34,478 nucleotides of DNA, from positions 1 to 34,478 of the forward strand of contig JANQQB010000245.1 of the NCBI GenBank assembly GCA_028285165.1, written 5' to 3'. Made by a program: the position numbers and the translations under genes. The DNA comes from Rhodobiaceae bacterium. Its GTDB lineage: Bacteria > Pseudomonadota > Alphaproteobacteria > Rhizobiales > JANQQB01. Below are positions 26,147 through 33,376 of this stretch, one piece after another (position 1 is the stretch's first letter; each line of letters opens with the position of its first letter). The notes under the pieces are model-generated. The model searched no databases, had not been told where the DNA came from, and was given only the letters and a program-made list of their open reading frames with translations.

Positions 26147-26455
26147 ATGAGATTTTTCATGTTGGCGTTTGCGCTGTTGCTGTCACCGTCCACGGCCATG
26201 GCCTGCAAGATGATCGTGTTCGAGCACATCGATTTTGACGGAAAATACTATCGCATCGAATCTCGAAACAACGATTTCCGGCAGTTCCGGTTCAACGATG
26301 TGATGTCGTCGTTTGTCGTACTTAGCGGACGCTGGTGCTATTATCAGCACATCAATTACGAGGGCACGCGGCATTGCTTCCGTCCGGGTGTGTATTCTTG
26401 GGTGGAGGATTTCGGCATACGCAACGACGACATCTCGTCGGCTCGGTGCCGATAA
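26147..26455 (+). CDS. Secreted beta/gamma-crystallin domain protein
   Basis: 102 residues with a Sec signal peptide (MRFFMLAFALLLSPSTAMA, cleaved before Cys20). The mature protein is one complete beta/gamma-crystallin domain of two Greek-key motifs. Each begins with the (Y/F)xxxx(Y/F)xG signature: FEHIDFDG at 25-32 and YQHINYEG at 66-73. Each ends with a calcium-binding (N/D)(N/D)xx(S/T)S motif: NDVMSS at 50-55 and NDDISS at 93-98. Four cysteines (20, 64, 77, 101) could form disulfides in the periplasm. Single-domain bacterial homologues bind Ca2+ and are stabilised by it; some are interaction or inhibitor modules. AGGA lies nine bases before the ATG. It stands alone between the thi operon and a convergent AraC gene. 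Confidence 0.88.
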   Translation: MRFFMLAFALLLSPSTAMACKMIVFEHIDFDGKYYRIESRNNDFRQFRFNDVMSSFVVLSGRWCYYQHINYEGTRHCFRPGVYSWVEDFGIRNDDISSARCR

Positions 26456-26564
26456 CAATCGTCTGCGGCCCGGTGAGGGGCAGGCGGGCCTTCAGCCTTG
26501 CGGTTTAGGAGACAAGACGGCCTGTTCGATACCGGCCAAACCGCGTGAGCGGAATGCGCGCCGG

Positions 26565-27599
26565 TCAGAGTTTGCGCAAGAAGCTTCCCAGGTCGCCCCT
26601 GTGGGCAGTGTCCTCAGGCGTGTAGCCGGACCATTGCCAATCTGCGGCACCGGGACTCTGTCCCATGACATCGCTTGGTGTGATGCCGAACCGGCGGCGG
26701 AATTCGCGGCTGAAATGGGCGGTGTCGGTGAACCCCCATTGTTCCGCGACGCGTCCGACGACACCGCGCTCCGCCGGCCCGAAAGCAAGCGCCATCAACG
26801 CGGCATCGAGCCGGCGCGCGAGGATGAAGCGCTCGACCCCGCCATCCTCCTTGAAGTCGCGGTAAAGGGTCGCGCGGGAAACATGGAACCGGGCGCCGAT
26901 CGTTTCCGGGTCGAGCGACCGGCATTGCAGGTTCTCCCCGATATAGCTGCGCATCGCTTCGGCCCGGGCCGTCTGGTAGCTTGGCGCTAACGGCTCGGTC
27001 CCCATCTCCGTGAAAAGCACGCCCTTCAAAAGCGCGATCAATGCGCGCGCGACGCTCGGTGCCTCGGCCTTGGTCGTACGGTCGAGATGGGCGAACACAC
27101 TCATCAGTGTCTGCAGAAAGACCCGCCCGACGGCATTGCGTTCACTAAACCGCATGATCGGCGGATGCCGGCTTGGGTCGTAGCCGACCAGATCATGCGT
27201 GATCAACAAACTGCGCAAATGGGAAGGCGCGCATTTGGCTGAATAGATCTTGCTGAAATCCATGACATGGATCTCGCCCGGGCGGATATGGACCTGTTGG
27301 TCATCGAGACTCCCGATGATTTCGCCGCGAAACAGGACCCCCACCCACAACAGATCGGCAAACCCGTTGAGATGCTGCTTGCCGCGGTGGATCAACTGGT
27401 TGGTAAAGCACGATTCGCTGAGCACAAGCTGATCGAGCAGCCAGCTCTGGCCAAGGCGTGGCCGCTTCGGTCCGACGCCATTCAGCGGCGACAGGCCGTA
27501 GAGAGTACGCAACGCATCGACCCAAAGACCGTCATGGTCTTCAGGCGCCGCGGCCGCAAAGTCGACCACAGTCTTGTCGATAAGCGCTCTGTTCGTCAC
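26565..27599 (-). CDS. AraC-family transcriptional regulator
   Basis: 344 residues on the minus strand from GTG at 27599; the ribosome site is weak and the exact start is uncertain. The N-terminal part contains GEIHVMDFSKIYSAKCAPSH, aligning with the GD(I/M)-(H/Y)-(I/V) segment of the two other AraC proteins here. The DNA-binding domain has GARFHVSRATLYRDFKEDGG and AEQWGFTDTAHFSREFRRRF. After the HTH there is a 30-residue tail. It is downstream of, and on the same strand as, the Lrp gene with 134 bases between, so a separate promoter is likely. Target unknown. Confidence 0.86.
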   Translation of the reverse strand: MTNRALIDKTVVDFAAAAPEDHDGLWVDALRTLYGLSPLNGVGPKRPRLGQSWLLDQLVLSESCFTNQLIHRGKQHLNGFADLLWVGVLFRGEIIGSLDDQQVHIRPGEIHVMDFSKIYSAKCAPSHLRSLLITHDLVGYDPSRHPPIMRFSERNAVGRVFLQTLMSVFAHLDRTTKAEAPSVARALIALLKGVLFTEMGTEPLAPSYQTARAEAMRSYIGENLQCRSLDPETIGARFHVSRATLYRDFKEDGGVERFILARRLDAALMALAFGPAERGVVGRVAEQWGFTDTAHFSREFRRRFGITPSDVMGQSPGAADWQWSGYTPEDTAHRGDLGSFLRKL

Positions 27600-27733
27600 C
27601 GATCGCGCTGCCTGTCTTCGCTCGCCGGTCGGTGTCCGGTTGCGGCGCCGGCACGGCTTGCGTGTGTTCTAATCCTTTTCCGATGATACATCGCATTGCG
27701 ACAGGCGTCACGTCGGTATCGGTCTTCATCCAG

Positions 27734-28213
27734 TCAATTCAGGTCTTTGAAATCGCGAACATCGTGTCCCGATAGGCACGGTCTTTCCGTTACGGCGTCA
27801 AGAACGATGGTCGTGCGCACGCGCGTGACGGACTGAACGGGATTGATCTGTCCCTCGATGATGGCGTTGAGTTCGTCCGTACCCGAGGCGCGGATTTTCA
27901 GAAGAAAACAATCGTCGCCCGCGATTTTGTGCAATTCCTCAAGGCCGGTGACCTCTGACAATGCCGCCGCCGTATCGAACCCCAGGCTCGGTTTGGCATC
28001 GGTGACAAAGACAAAGGCAAGCAGCGGCTTGCCAAGCGCCCGGGCATTGATCCGGACCTCATAGCCTTCGATGATTCCTTCGGTTTCAAGCCGGCGCACG
28101 CGCTCCGAAATCGCCGAGGCGGCCAGTCCCAGCCGCCGGGCGATTTCCGCCTTCGATGTGGCGGCATCCTTCAGAAGGATGGACAGAATTTCGCGATCAA
28201 TGCTGTCGATCAT
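27734..28213 (-). CDS. Lrp/AsnC-family transcriptional regulator
   Basis: 159 residues, normal for the family. The N-terminal AsnC-type helix-turn-helix is DREILSILLKDAATSKAEIA then RRLGLAASAISERVRRLETE, followed by GIIEGYEVRINARALGKPLL linking to the RAM ligand-binding domain (CFLLKIRASGTDELNAIIEG). Such proteins respond to amino acids and commonly regulate a divergent gene. Here the alpha/beta hydrolase starts 79 bases away on the opposite strand, and the shared AT-rich gap holds repeated TATCA elements. Confidence 0.94.
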   Translation of the reverse strand: MIDSIDREILSILLKDAATSKAEIARRLGLAASAISERVRRLETEGIIEGYEVRINARALGKPLLAFVFVTDAKPSLGFDTAAALSEVTGLEELHKIAGDDCFLLKIRASGTDELNAIIEGQINPVQSVTRVRTTIVLDAVTERPCLSGHDVRDFKDLN

Positions 28214-28223
28214 GCGTTACATC

Positions 28224-28259
28224 TATCATTTATTTGCGGAAACGTCTATCAATATGATA
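28224..28259. promoter_or_regulatory. Candidate Lrp-type operator between divergent genes
   Basis: CTATCATTTAT and CTATCAATATG share CTATCA at 23-base spacing. The second forms TATCA-ATA-TGATA (28247-28259), and TATCAT (28224-28229) with ATGATA (28254-28259) makes a wider inverted repeat. AT-rich, spaced repeats between an Lrp gene and a divergent gene fit Lrp/AsnC binding, though the assignment comes from position and pattern alone. Confidence 0.4.
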
Positions 28260-28292
28260 TTTTAACGATGAATCGTCAGTCCAGGGTGCGCG

Positions 28293-29096
28293 ATGAATAC
28301 GCAAACACTCGACCTCTCCGTTCAGGGGCATGCTGTCCGGTTGGCCTGTCTCACGCGATCCGGCGCGCGCCCGCCGCTTGTCTGCCTGCATGGTTTCGGG
28401 TCCACCAAGGAGGATTATGCGGATCTGGCGCTGCATCCAGACTTCGCGGATCGGGCTCTGGTTTTCTGGGATGCGCCGGGCTGCGGGGTGTCCTCGGTCG
28501 ACGATCCGGGAGCGTTGTCGATCCCCTTTCTCATCGCGGTGGCGATCGCCGCCTGCGATGCACTGGGGCTCGACCGGTTTCACCTGTCGGGCCATTCCAT
28601 GGGCGGACTGACCGCGCTGATGCTGGCCGATGCGCATCCGGACCGGGTTCTGAGCTTTACCGACATCGAAGGCAATCTCGCGCCGGAGGATTGTTTCCTA
28701 TCGCGGCAGATCATCGAGCATCCGGCGGAAACGCCCGATGGTTTCATGGCCGGCTTTGTTGAGCGCGTCCGGGCGCGGCCCGAATTCTCATCGGCGCTTT
28801 ATGCATCGGCTTTGCCTCGCAAGGTCAGGCCGACATCCTTCCGGCCGATCTTCACCTCGATGGTCACGCTGTCGGACAACGAACCGCTGATGGACATCAT
28901 GGCCCGCCTGCCCATGCCGCGCGTATTCATCCATGGCGAGCAGAACAGGCACCTGTCCTATCTGGATCGTCTTCCGGCGCTCGGTGTCGACGTTGTCGAG
29001 ATCCCGTATTCCGGCCACTTTCCGATGTATTCCAACCCGCCGGCGCTTTGGGCGGAGATGGCCCGGTTTTTGGCGCGGCAGGAGGCCGGGGCGTGA
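28293..29096 (+). CDS. Alpha/beta hydrolase
   Basis: 267 residues with the usual fold markers: LVCLHGFGSTKEDY (oxyanion HG near residue 33), VFWDAPGCGVS, the nucleophile elbow GHSMGG with Ser102, and the catalytic histidine His242 in PYSGHFPMY. The acid residue is not the usual GxxD: the corresponding strand end reads FIHGEQNRHL, so Glu216 or a residue elsewhere must serve. No signal peptide; cytoplasmic. It is divergent from the Lrp regulator, which probably controls it. Substrate (ester, amide or peptide) cannot be stated. Confidence 0.88.
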   Translation: MNTQTLDLSVQGHAVRLACLTRSGARPPLVCLHGFGSTKEDYADLALHPDFADRALVFWDAPGCGVSSVDDPGALSIPFLIAVAIAACDALGLDRFHLSGHSMGGLTALMLADAHPDRVLSFTDIEGNLAPEDCFLSRQIIEHPAETPDGFMAGFVERVRARPEFSSALYASALPRKVRPTSFRPIFTSMVTLSDNEPLMDIMARLPMPRVFIHGEQNRHLSYLDRLPALGVDVVEIPYSGHFPMYSNPPALWAEMARFLARQEAGA

Positions 29097-29269
29097 GAGG
29101 TTCCTATCGTACCGGACCCTGACGCGGGACCCTGTGGTTGGTGAACCGATTTTAGCCAACCTTCCCCGTAGAACGCATAAGAGCTCCTACTGCCGCTTTG
29201 CGGCCGGATGCATTGCCAATCGGTGTACGGGCGAACAGATGTCATCGCTTCGGGCCGAAAAGACCGGCT

Positions 29270-29284
29270 TTAAAACGAGGTTAA
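29270..29284 (+). promoter_or_regulatory. CtrA-like box (TTAA-N7-TTAA)
   Basis: TTAA (29270-29273), seven bases, TTAA (29281-29284), with a third TTAA at 29291 after six bases. It lies 61 bases before the ATG of the secreted unknown protein at 29346. It is weaker than the box at 12344, as the second half is followed by A rather than C and the surrounding sequence is AT-rich. Confidence 0.3.
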
Positions 29285-29345
29285 ATCTCGTTAAGTTATT
29301 GGAACTCTCATAATCTGAAGTAACCGGGTTTGGCCTGCTGATACG

Positions 29346-30113
29346 ATGCGATTGGTCACCTTCATATGCTTTTTGTTTGCCCATTCGACGTTGGTTTCCA
29401 ACGCAATAGCCGCGGACTCACGCGAGACAAGTACCGCTTTTTTCAGTCTGTTTCAGTCCCCGGTTGATCGTCTATCTCGCGCCGATCTTGAGTACCGCAT
29501 CGTCAATGTGCTGACTTTGGAAAATGTAAGAGACGGGATCGTCCGATCGCGACAAACCGCCTTTTTTGAAGACTGCGTTCTTGTAAGAAGACTTGACAGA
29601 AATCGAAACAATTGTCCGGCCATTGACTATTGGCAGGTGGATCGGCGGATTGATGTGGGTTTTTTGAAAACCGCTGATCCTGATATTCACAAGTCCACGC
29701 GTCCGAGTGAACTTACTCCAAAGAAATCCATCATTTATTTCGACATCAAGCCAGACGTATTGAAGCGAATTCAAAAGGTTGAAGATGACGCGCAAAAAAT
29801 AGTCGATCAAGAATTTATCAATATCCCGGAAGGCGGCGACAAAAGAATGAGAGTGCTTCGAGAGAGGTTTGAGGCCGAATTGACGGACAAGATATACACG
29901 CGTGCGGGCGATGTTGTCCGTTGGTGCGGTGGGTTCAGCACTCCGGGGCCGCGTGAAAGTCCTGGTAGGCAGTATTTGATGTTTGTCTCGGACGACAAGG
30001 TCGATGAATTCGTTGAACTGTTTCAGTCCTACGGCAAACGATTCTGCCCCGGTCAGAAACAGTCCGGCTTAACGCACCCCAGTTCTCAAAGACTTGATGA
30101 TTTGGCAATCTAG
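29346..30113 (+). CDS. Secreted protein of unknown function
   Basis: 255 residues. Residues 1-23 form a Sec signal peptide (MRLVTFICFLFAHSTLVSNA, cleavage near AIAA/D). The mature protein is mixed and charged, with four cysteines, Cys77 and Cys90 flanking RRLDRNRNN, and Cys194 and Cys224 later. WCGGFSTPGPRESPG and FQSYGKRFCPGQK are distinctive but match no family recognised here. No membrane helix beyond the signal. The coding sequence is visibly richer in A/T and in AAA/GAT/ATT codons than the flanking genes, as are its two downstream neighbours. The first gene of an AT-rich patch, preceded by a CtrA-like box. Confidence 0.75.
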   Translation: MRLVTFICFLFAHSTLVSNAIAADSRETSTAFFSLFQSPVDRLSRADLEYRIVNVLTLENVRDGIVRSRQTAFFEDCVLVRRLDRNRNNCPAIDYWQVDRRIDVGFLKTADPDIHKSTRPSELTPKKSIIYFDIKPDVLKRIQKVEDDAQKIVDQEFINIPEGGDKRMRVLRERFEAELTDKIYTRAGDVVRWCGGFSTPGPRESPGRQYLMFVSDDKVDEFVELFQSYGKRFCPGQKQSGLTHPSSQRLDDLAI

Positions 30114-30190
30114 CGCGGCTCGCCGGACGGCACTTGAACCGAGAATCATGATCCGCTGTCTAAAAACCTCCCCAACACGCGCGACAAGCG

Positions 30191-30769
30191 ATGTGCCGCA
30201 AAAATCCGGGCTTCCTCGAGGTCGACGATAAAAAGGCGCCAGTTTTCGACGTGACCGATCTTATGCAGCATGATGGGGACAGGGACGCGACGCAATTCGT
30301 CCACTGGTCGAAGACACAAGCCTTCTTTGTGACGATTATGCTCGGTGCAGGTGTGGGGCTCACCTACACCGTCATAAGTGATGTTGTCATTGGCGGCCAC
30401 GAAGCGGACGAGACGGTCGACTTGGTCCTGCATCTCGTAAGCCAGGCAATTGGATGGGGCTCTGTTGCCTGCCTGTTTCTGCTGCCGTTGGTAGCTGTCC
30501 GCAACCTTTCGCTACGCAGTCTGAAGGGCAAGGCCCTTGAGAAGAAAGGTGGCAAGTGGAGAATAAAAGAAGCTTTGATTTTTTCGCCCGTGTCGGGGTT
30601 GCTTATGGCTGCGGTGATTGTCGGATCGAATCGCGTCGTCGGTCCGAGTACGAGTTTCGGCAAATTCGTTTACACGTTGTCCGTCTGTGTCATGTGCCTG
30701 GCGACAATCGCAGTGGCCGCCGCCCTGATGACTATCCTTCGGAACATCTTCTATCCGGTGACCAAGTGA
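30191..30769 (+). CDS. Four-helix membrane protein of unknown family, copy 1
   Basis: 192 residues from ATG at 30191, without a visible ribosome site; a later ATG (30263) is possible. A soluble N-terminus of about 38 residues leads to QFVHWSKTQAFF, then four hydrophobic segments at about 43-68, 80-105, 137-157 and 162-187. A cytoplasm-like loop between helices 2 and 3 reads VRNLSLRSLKGKALEKKGGK. It is clearly paralogous to the protein at 31157: shared FxHWSK-QAF, ACLFLLP, RNLSLR, GGKW-IKEAL-FSPV and ALMT-IRN. The family is not recognised; no catalytic motif is evident. Lies 77 bases after the secreted unknown. Confidence 0.75.
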   Translation: MCRKNPGFLEVDDKKAPVFDVTDLMQHDGDRDATQFVHWSKTQAFFVTIMLGAGVGLTYTVISDVVIGGHEADETVDLVLHLVSQAIGWGSVACLFLLPLVAVRNLSLRSLKGKALEKKGGKWRIKEALIFSPVSGLLMAAVIVGSNRVVGPSTSFGKFVYTLSVCVMCLATIAVAAALMTILRNIFYPVTK

Positions 30770-31156
30770 TGCCTGCGCCGTTCTTGGGGCGTCCAATTGC
30801 GGGAGGACAAGCAGATGTCTGCGGCCGGTCCGCGAGAGCGTGGTGTCCCGCAACGCGATGGTGACCTACACCGAAGTCCTTCCAGTTCAATGATTTAGGC
30901 TCGATTTCCGCCATCGCAAATAGTCATCATCATACTCGATGACGCACAGCCGGCACCTAGTAAAAAACGAAAGAAATTCTATCAGAAAAAATGAGAAATC
31001 TTAGGGAAACGCCAGAGGCTCTTCGTAAAGTGAGGGAGGTAAAAATTTGCATAAATATTTTTGCTCACATGGCGCATCAATACTTAAGGGTTCTGATAGC
31101 CTCCAAATATCTTCAACATGTGCCGTGACAAAGATGGATAGGCAACAGGCTTCAAA
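30770..31156. other. Intergenic region between the tandem paralogues
   Basis: 387 bases, AT-rich from about 30910 to 31120. No complete gene is supported. At 31118 an ATG opens MCRDKDG followed by TAG and then stays in frame with the second paralogue, resembling the MCRKNPG start of copy 1; this may be the remnant of a longer N-terminus. No terminator or promoter could be pinned down. Confidence 0.4.
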
Positions 31157-31690
31157 GTGACAGGTAAGGTGCAGACGGATGAGGCCTTTTGTGTGATGCA
31201 CTTCGCGCACTGGTCGAAGGTGCAGGCGTTCATTGCGGCCTATGCGCTCGGTTCGGTTCTGGGACTGGGCAACGTCCTGGTGAACGGCATCAGAAATGTC
31301 GGCTATGACGGGGACACGATTGTTCAACTCGTCGGGTATGTATTCGGTTACACTCTGGGCGGCGGCTTGTTCGCCTGCCTGTTTCTCTTGCCGGTCGTCG
31401 GAATTCGAAATCTGTCTTTGCGCATTCTGACCAGGCAAGCACTCGCAAGGACAGGCGGCAAATGGAACATCAAAGAGGCTCTGGTTTTCTCGCCCGTATG
31501 CGCTTTCCTCCCGGCGTCGATATTTCTTTCATCAGACACGGTGATGAGCCTGAGTCCAAGCTTGAGCAAATTCGGCTACGCGTTGACTGCGTGTCTCCTG
31601 GCTTTGCTGTTCATGGCAGTCGCTGTAGCGTTGATGACGGCGATCCGGAACGCCTTGTTCGGTGAAAGGACTGCGGTCGGTCAGCGGTAA
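31157..31690 (+). CDS. Four-helix membrane protein of unknown family, copy 2
   Basis: 177 residues from GTG at 31157; ATG at 31196 (MHFAHWSK) is an alternative start. It shares with copy 1 the HFAHWSKVQAF opening, four hydrophobic segments, the FACLFLLPVVGIRNLSLR stretch, GGKWNIKEALVFSPV between helices 2 and 3, and ALMTAIRNALF near the end. Divergence is spread evenly, suggesting an old duplication. Copy 2 lacks most of the N-terminal extension of copy 1, and an in-frame TAG sits where that extension would be encoded. Function is unknown; a small membrane sensor or scaffold is possible but unsupported. Confidence 0.75.
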   Translation: MTGKVQTDEAFCVMHFAHWSKVQAFIAAYALGSVLGLGNVLVNGIRNVGYDGDTIVQLVGYVFGYTLGGGLFACLFLLPVVGIRNLSLRILTRQALARTGGKWNIKEALVFSPVCAFLPASIFLSSDTVMSLSPSLSKFGYALTACLLALLFMAVAVALMTAIRNALFGERTAVGQR

Positions 31691-31883
31691 GGTGGTCTGC
31701 TTTGATGTGAGAGCGGCGGCGCCACTTGTCGCGTCGCAAAAGTCCAGGCCGTCGAGGAGTGGCCGCATCCAGCCGAACACGCCTATGAATCGCTTCACGG
31801 CAAACGGTTTTACGCAAAAATCTCCTGAAAATCTGGACATCACCTGAGAACGATCTGCAAAGCGGGACGCCATATGGCCCGCC

Positions 31884-33350
31884 ATGACCAGATCCCTGTC
31901 CTTTCCGGACGCCCGATCCCTGTCGGCCTGGGGCTTCGCCGTCGCCTCGATCATCCTGGCCATCGAACCTGCACGATGGCTGGTGCACACGTGGCGTGAG
32001 CCCTCTTACGCGTCGTCCGGCTGGATCTACCTGGCGGTCGGCGCCGCTCTTGTCCTCTGGAGCGTGACCAGTCCTCGGACGGACACCGAAAGCCGGGCGC
32101 ATGTGTCGGTGGTCTTGATTCTGCTGGTGGCCGCGGGCCTGCGCCTCGTCAGCCAGGTTGCCGCGATCAACATTGTCGGCGGGATGGCGCTGGCGCTCGA
32201 TGTCTTCGCGCTCCTGACCTGGTTCGGGCTTGGCGCGCGTAAGCGTGCTTTGTTGCCGTTCTGGATGGCCGTCCTGTTTCTTTTCACCCTCCCGTTCGAG
32301 CGTGTTGCGCAACGTGTGCTTGGTTATCCGATGCAGGAGGTCTCGGCCTTCGGCGCGTGCCATCTGCTTTCGCCGTTTTTTCCCGATCTTGTCTGCGAGG
32401 GCGTTCGGCTGCGCGTGGGCGGGCAGGACGTGCTGGTCGATCTGCCCTGTTCCGGATCGGCAAGCCTGATGCTGGCGCTGGCGACTGTGACGGTGCTGAA
32501 CGCGCTGTTCCGGCCGCGCCTTACCCGCGCCGCGATGCTGATCGCGCTCACGATTGTGCTGGCGATCGTCGCCAACGCCCTGCGGATTGCGCTCCTTGCC
32601 GTGGGTCTGGTGGTCGAACCGGCCACAGGCCTCGATGTGATGGCAGCGCCGGCGCACGACCTTATCGGGACGGCGACCCTGATCCTGGCGCTCGCCCCTT
32701 TGGTCTGGCTTGCCGGCAAGACGAGCCGGCCGGCGGAGACCGCGCCGCGTCCGGGTTCGCGCCCTGCGTGGCTGCAATCGGGGCGCGGCGTGCCTTTTCT
32801 TTCGGCCGGCTTTGTGATCCTTGCTCTGGTCATCGTTGCGCTGCCACGCCAGGCACTTGATGTGTCGCGCACGTTGGCGCCCGTTGCCCTTCCGTCCGCC
32901 CTCGACGGTGCGATCAGGCGGTCGGAGCCGCTGAGCGCCATCGAACGGGCCTATTTCGAAACATTCGGCGGGACGGCGCAAAAGGCCAAGTACGGTCCGA
33001 TGGGCATGACAATCGTGCAGACGACGTCGCCGCTTCGCCACCTGCACGGCCCCGACGAATGCCTGCGCGGCCTCGGTTACACCGTCACTTTTGTCGGCAC
33101 GCGGTTCGAGCCCGTGCCCACCGCAATCTACAAGGCCGAGGACCGGGAAGGGCGGGCCTGGAAGGTTGCCGTCACGTTCACCGCCACCGACGGGTTTGCC
33201 ACCTCCAACGTCGCCGAGGCGATCTGGCAGTGGATGCGGCAGCCCGGCACCGAATGGCGCAGCGTGCAACGCATCACGCCGTGGACGCTCAACGACCGGA
33301 CCCGCGACCGGCTGGAACGCGCCGCCATCGCGGCCCTCGATCTCACCTAG
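31884..33350 (+). CDS. Exosortase (XrtT-like) with C-terminal EpsI-like domain
   Basis: 488 residues. The first 300 form the multi-spanning exosortase/archaeosortase core, with all three catalytic residues visible: Cys189 in VDLPCSGSASL, Arg234 in NALRIALLAV and His258 in APAHDLIGTAT. Exosortases are transpeptidase-like inner-membrane proteins that process proteins carrying a C-terminal sorting signal. After a helix at about 308-325 comes a periplasmic region of about 150 residues with HLHGPDECLRGLGY and FTATDGFATSNVAEAIWQWM, like EpsI/exosortase-associated domains. The gene is followed after 26 bases by a VIT/VWA protein gene. That pairing is what I recall for the XrtT group, so the neighbour is the likely substrate; this needs an HMM check. 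Confidence 0.85.
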   Translation: MTRSLSFPDARSLSAWGFAVASIILAIEPARWLVHTWREPSYASSGWIYLAVGAALVLWSVTSPRTDTESRAHVSVVLILLVAAGLRLVSQVAAINIVGGMALALDVFALLTWFGLGARKRALLPFWMAVLFLFTLPFERVAQRVLGYPMQEVSAFGACHLLSPFFPDLVCEGVRLRVGGQDVLVDLPCSGSASLMLALATVTVLNALFRPRLTRAAMLIALTIVLAIVANALRIALLAVGLVVEPATGLDVMAAPAHDLIGTATLILALAPLVWLAGKTSRPAETAPRPGSRPAWLQSGRGVPFLSAGFVILALVIVALPRQALDVSRTLAPVALPSALDGAIRRSEPLSAIERAYFETFGGTAQKAKYGPMGMTIVQTTSPLRHLHGPDECLRGLGYTVTFVGTRFEPVPTAIYKAEDREGRAWKVAVTFTATDGFATSNVAEAIWQWMRQPGTEWRSVQRITPWTLNDRTRDRLERAAIAALDLT

Positions 33351-33376
33351 TCATCTGACATCGAAAGGAGCGGAGA

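Noticed and set aside
29281-29294. TTAA-N6-TTAA as a further CtrA box
   Set aside because: Spacing is six rather than seven; only the overlapping 29270-29284 pair fits.
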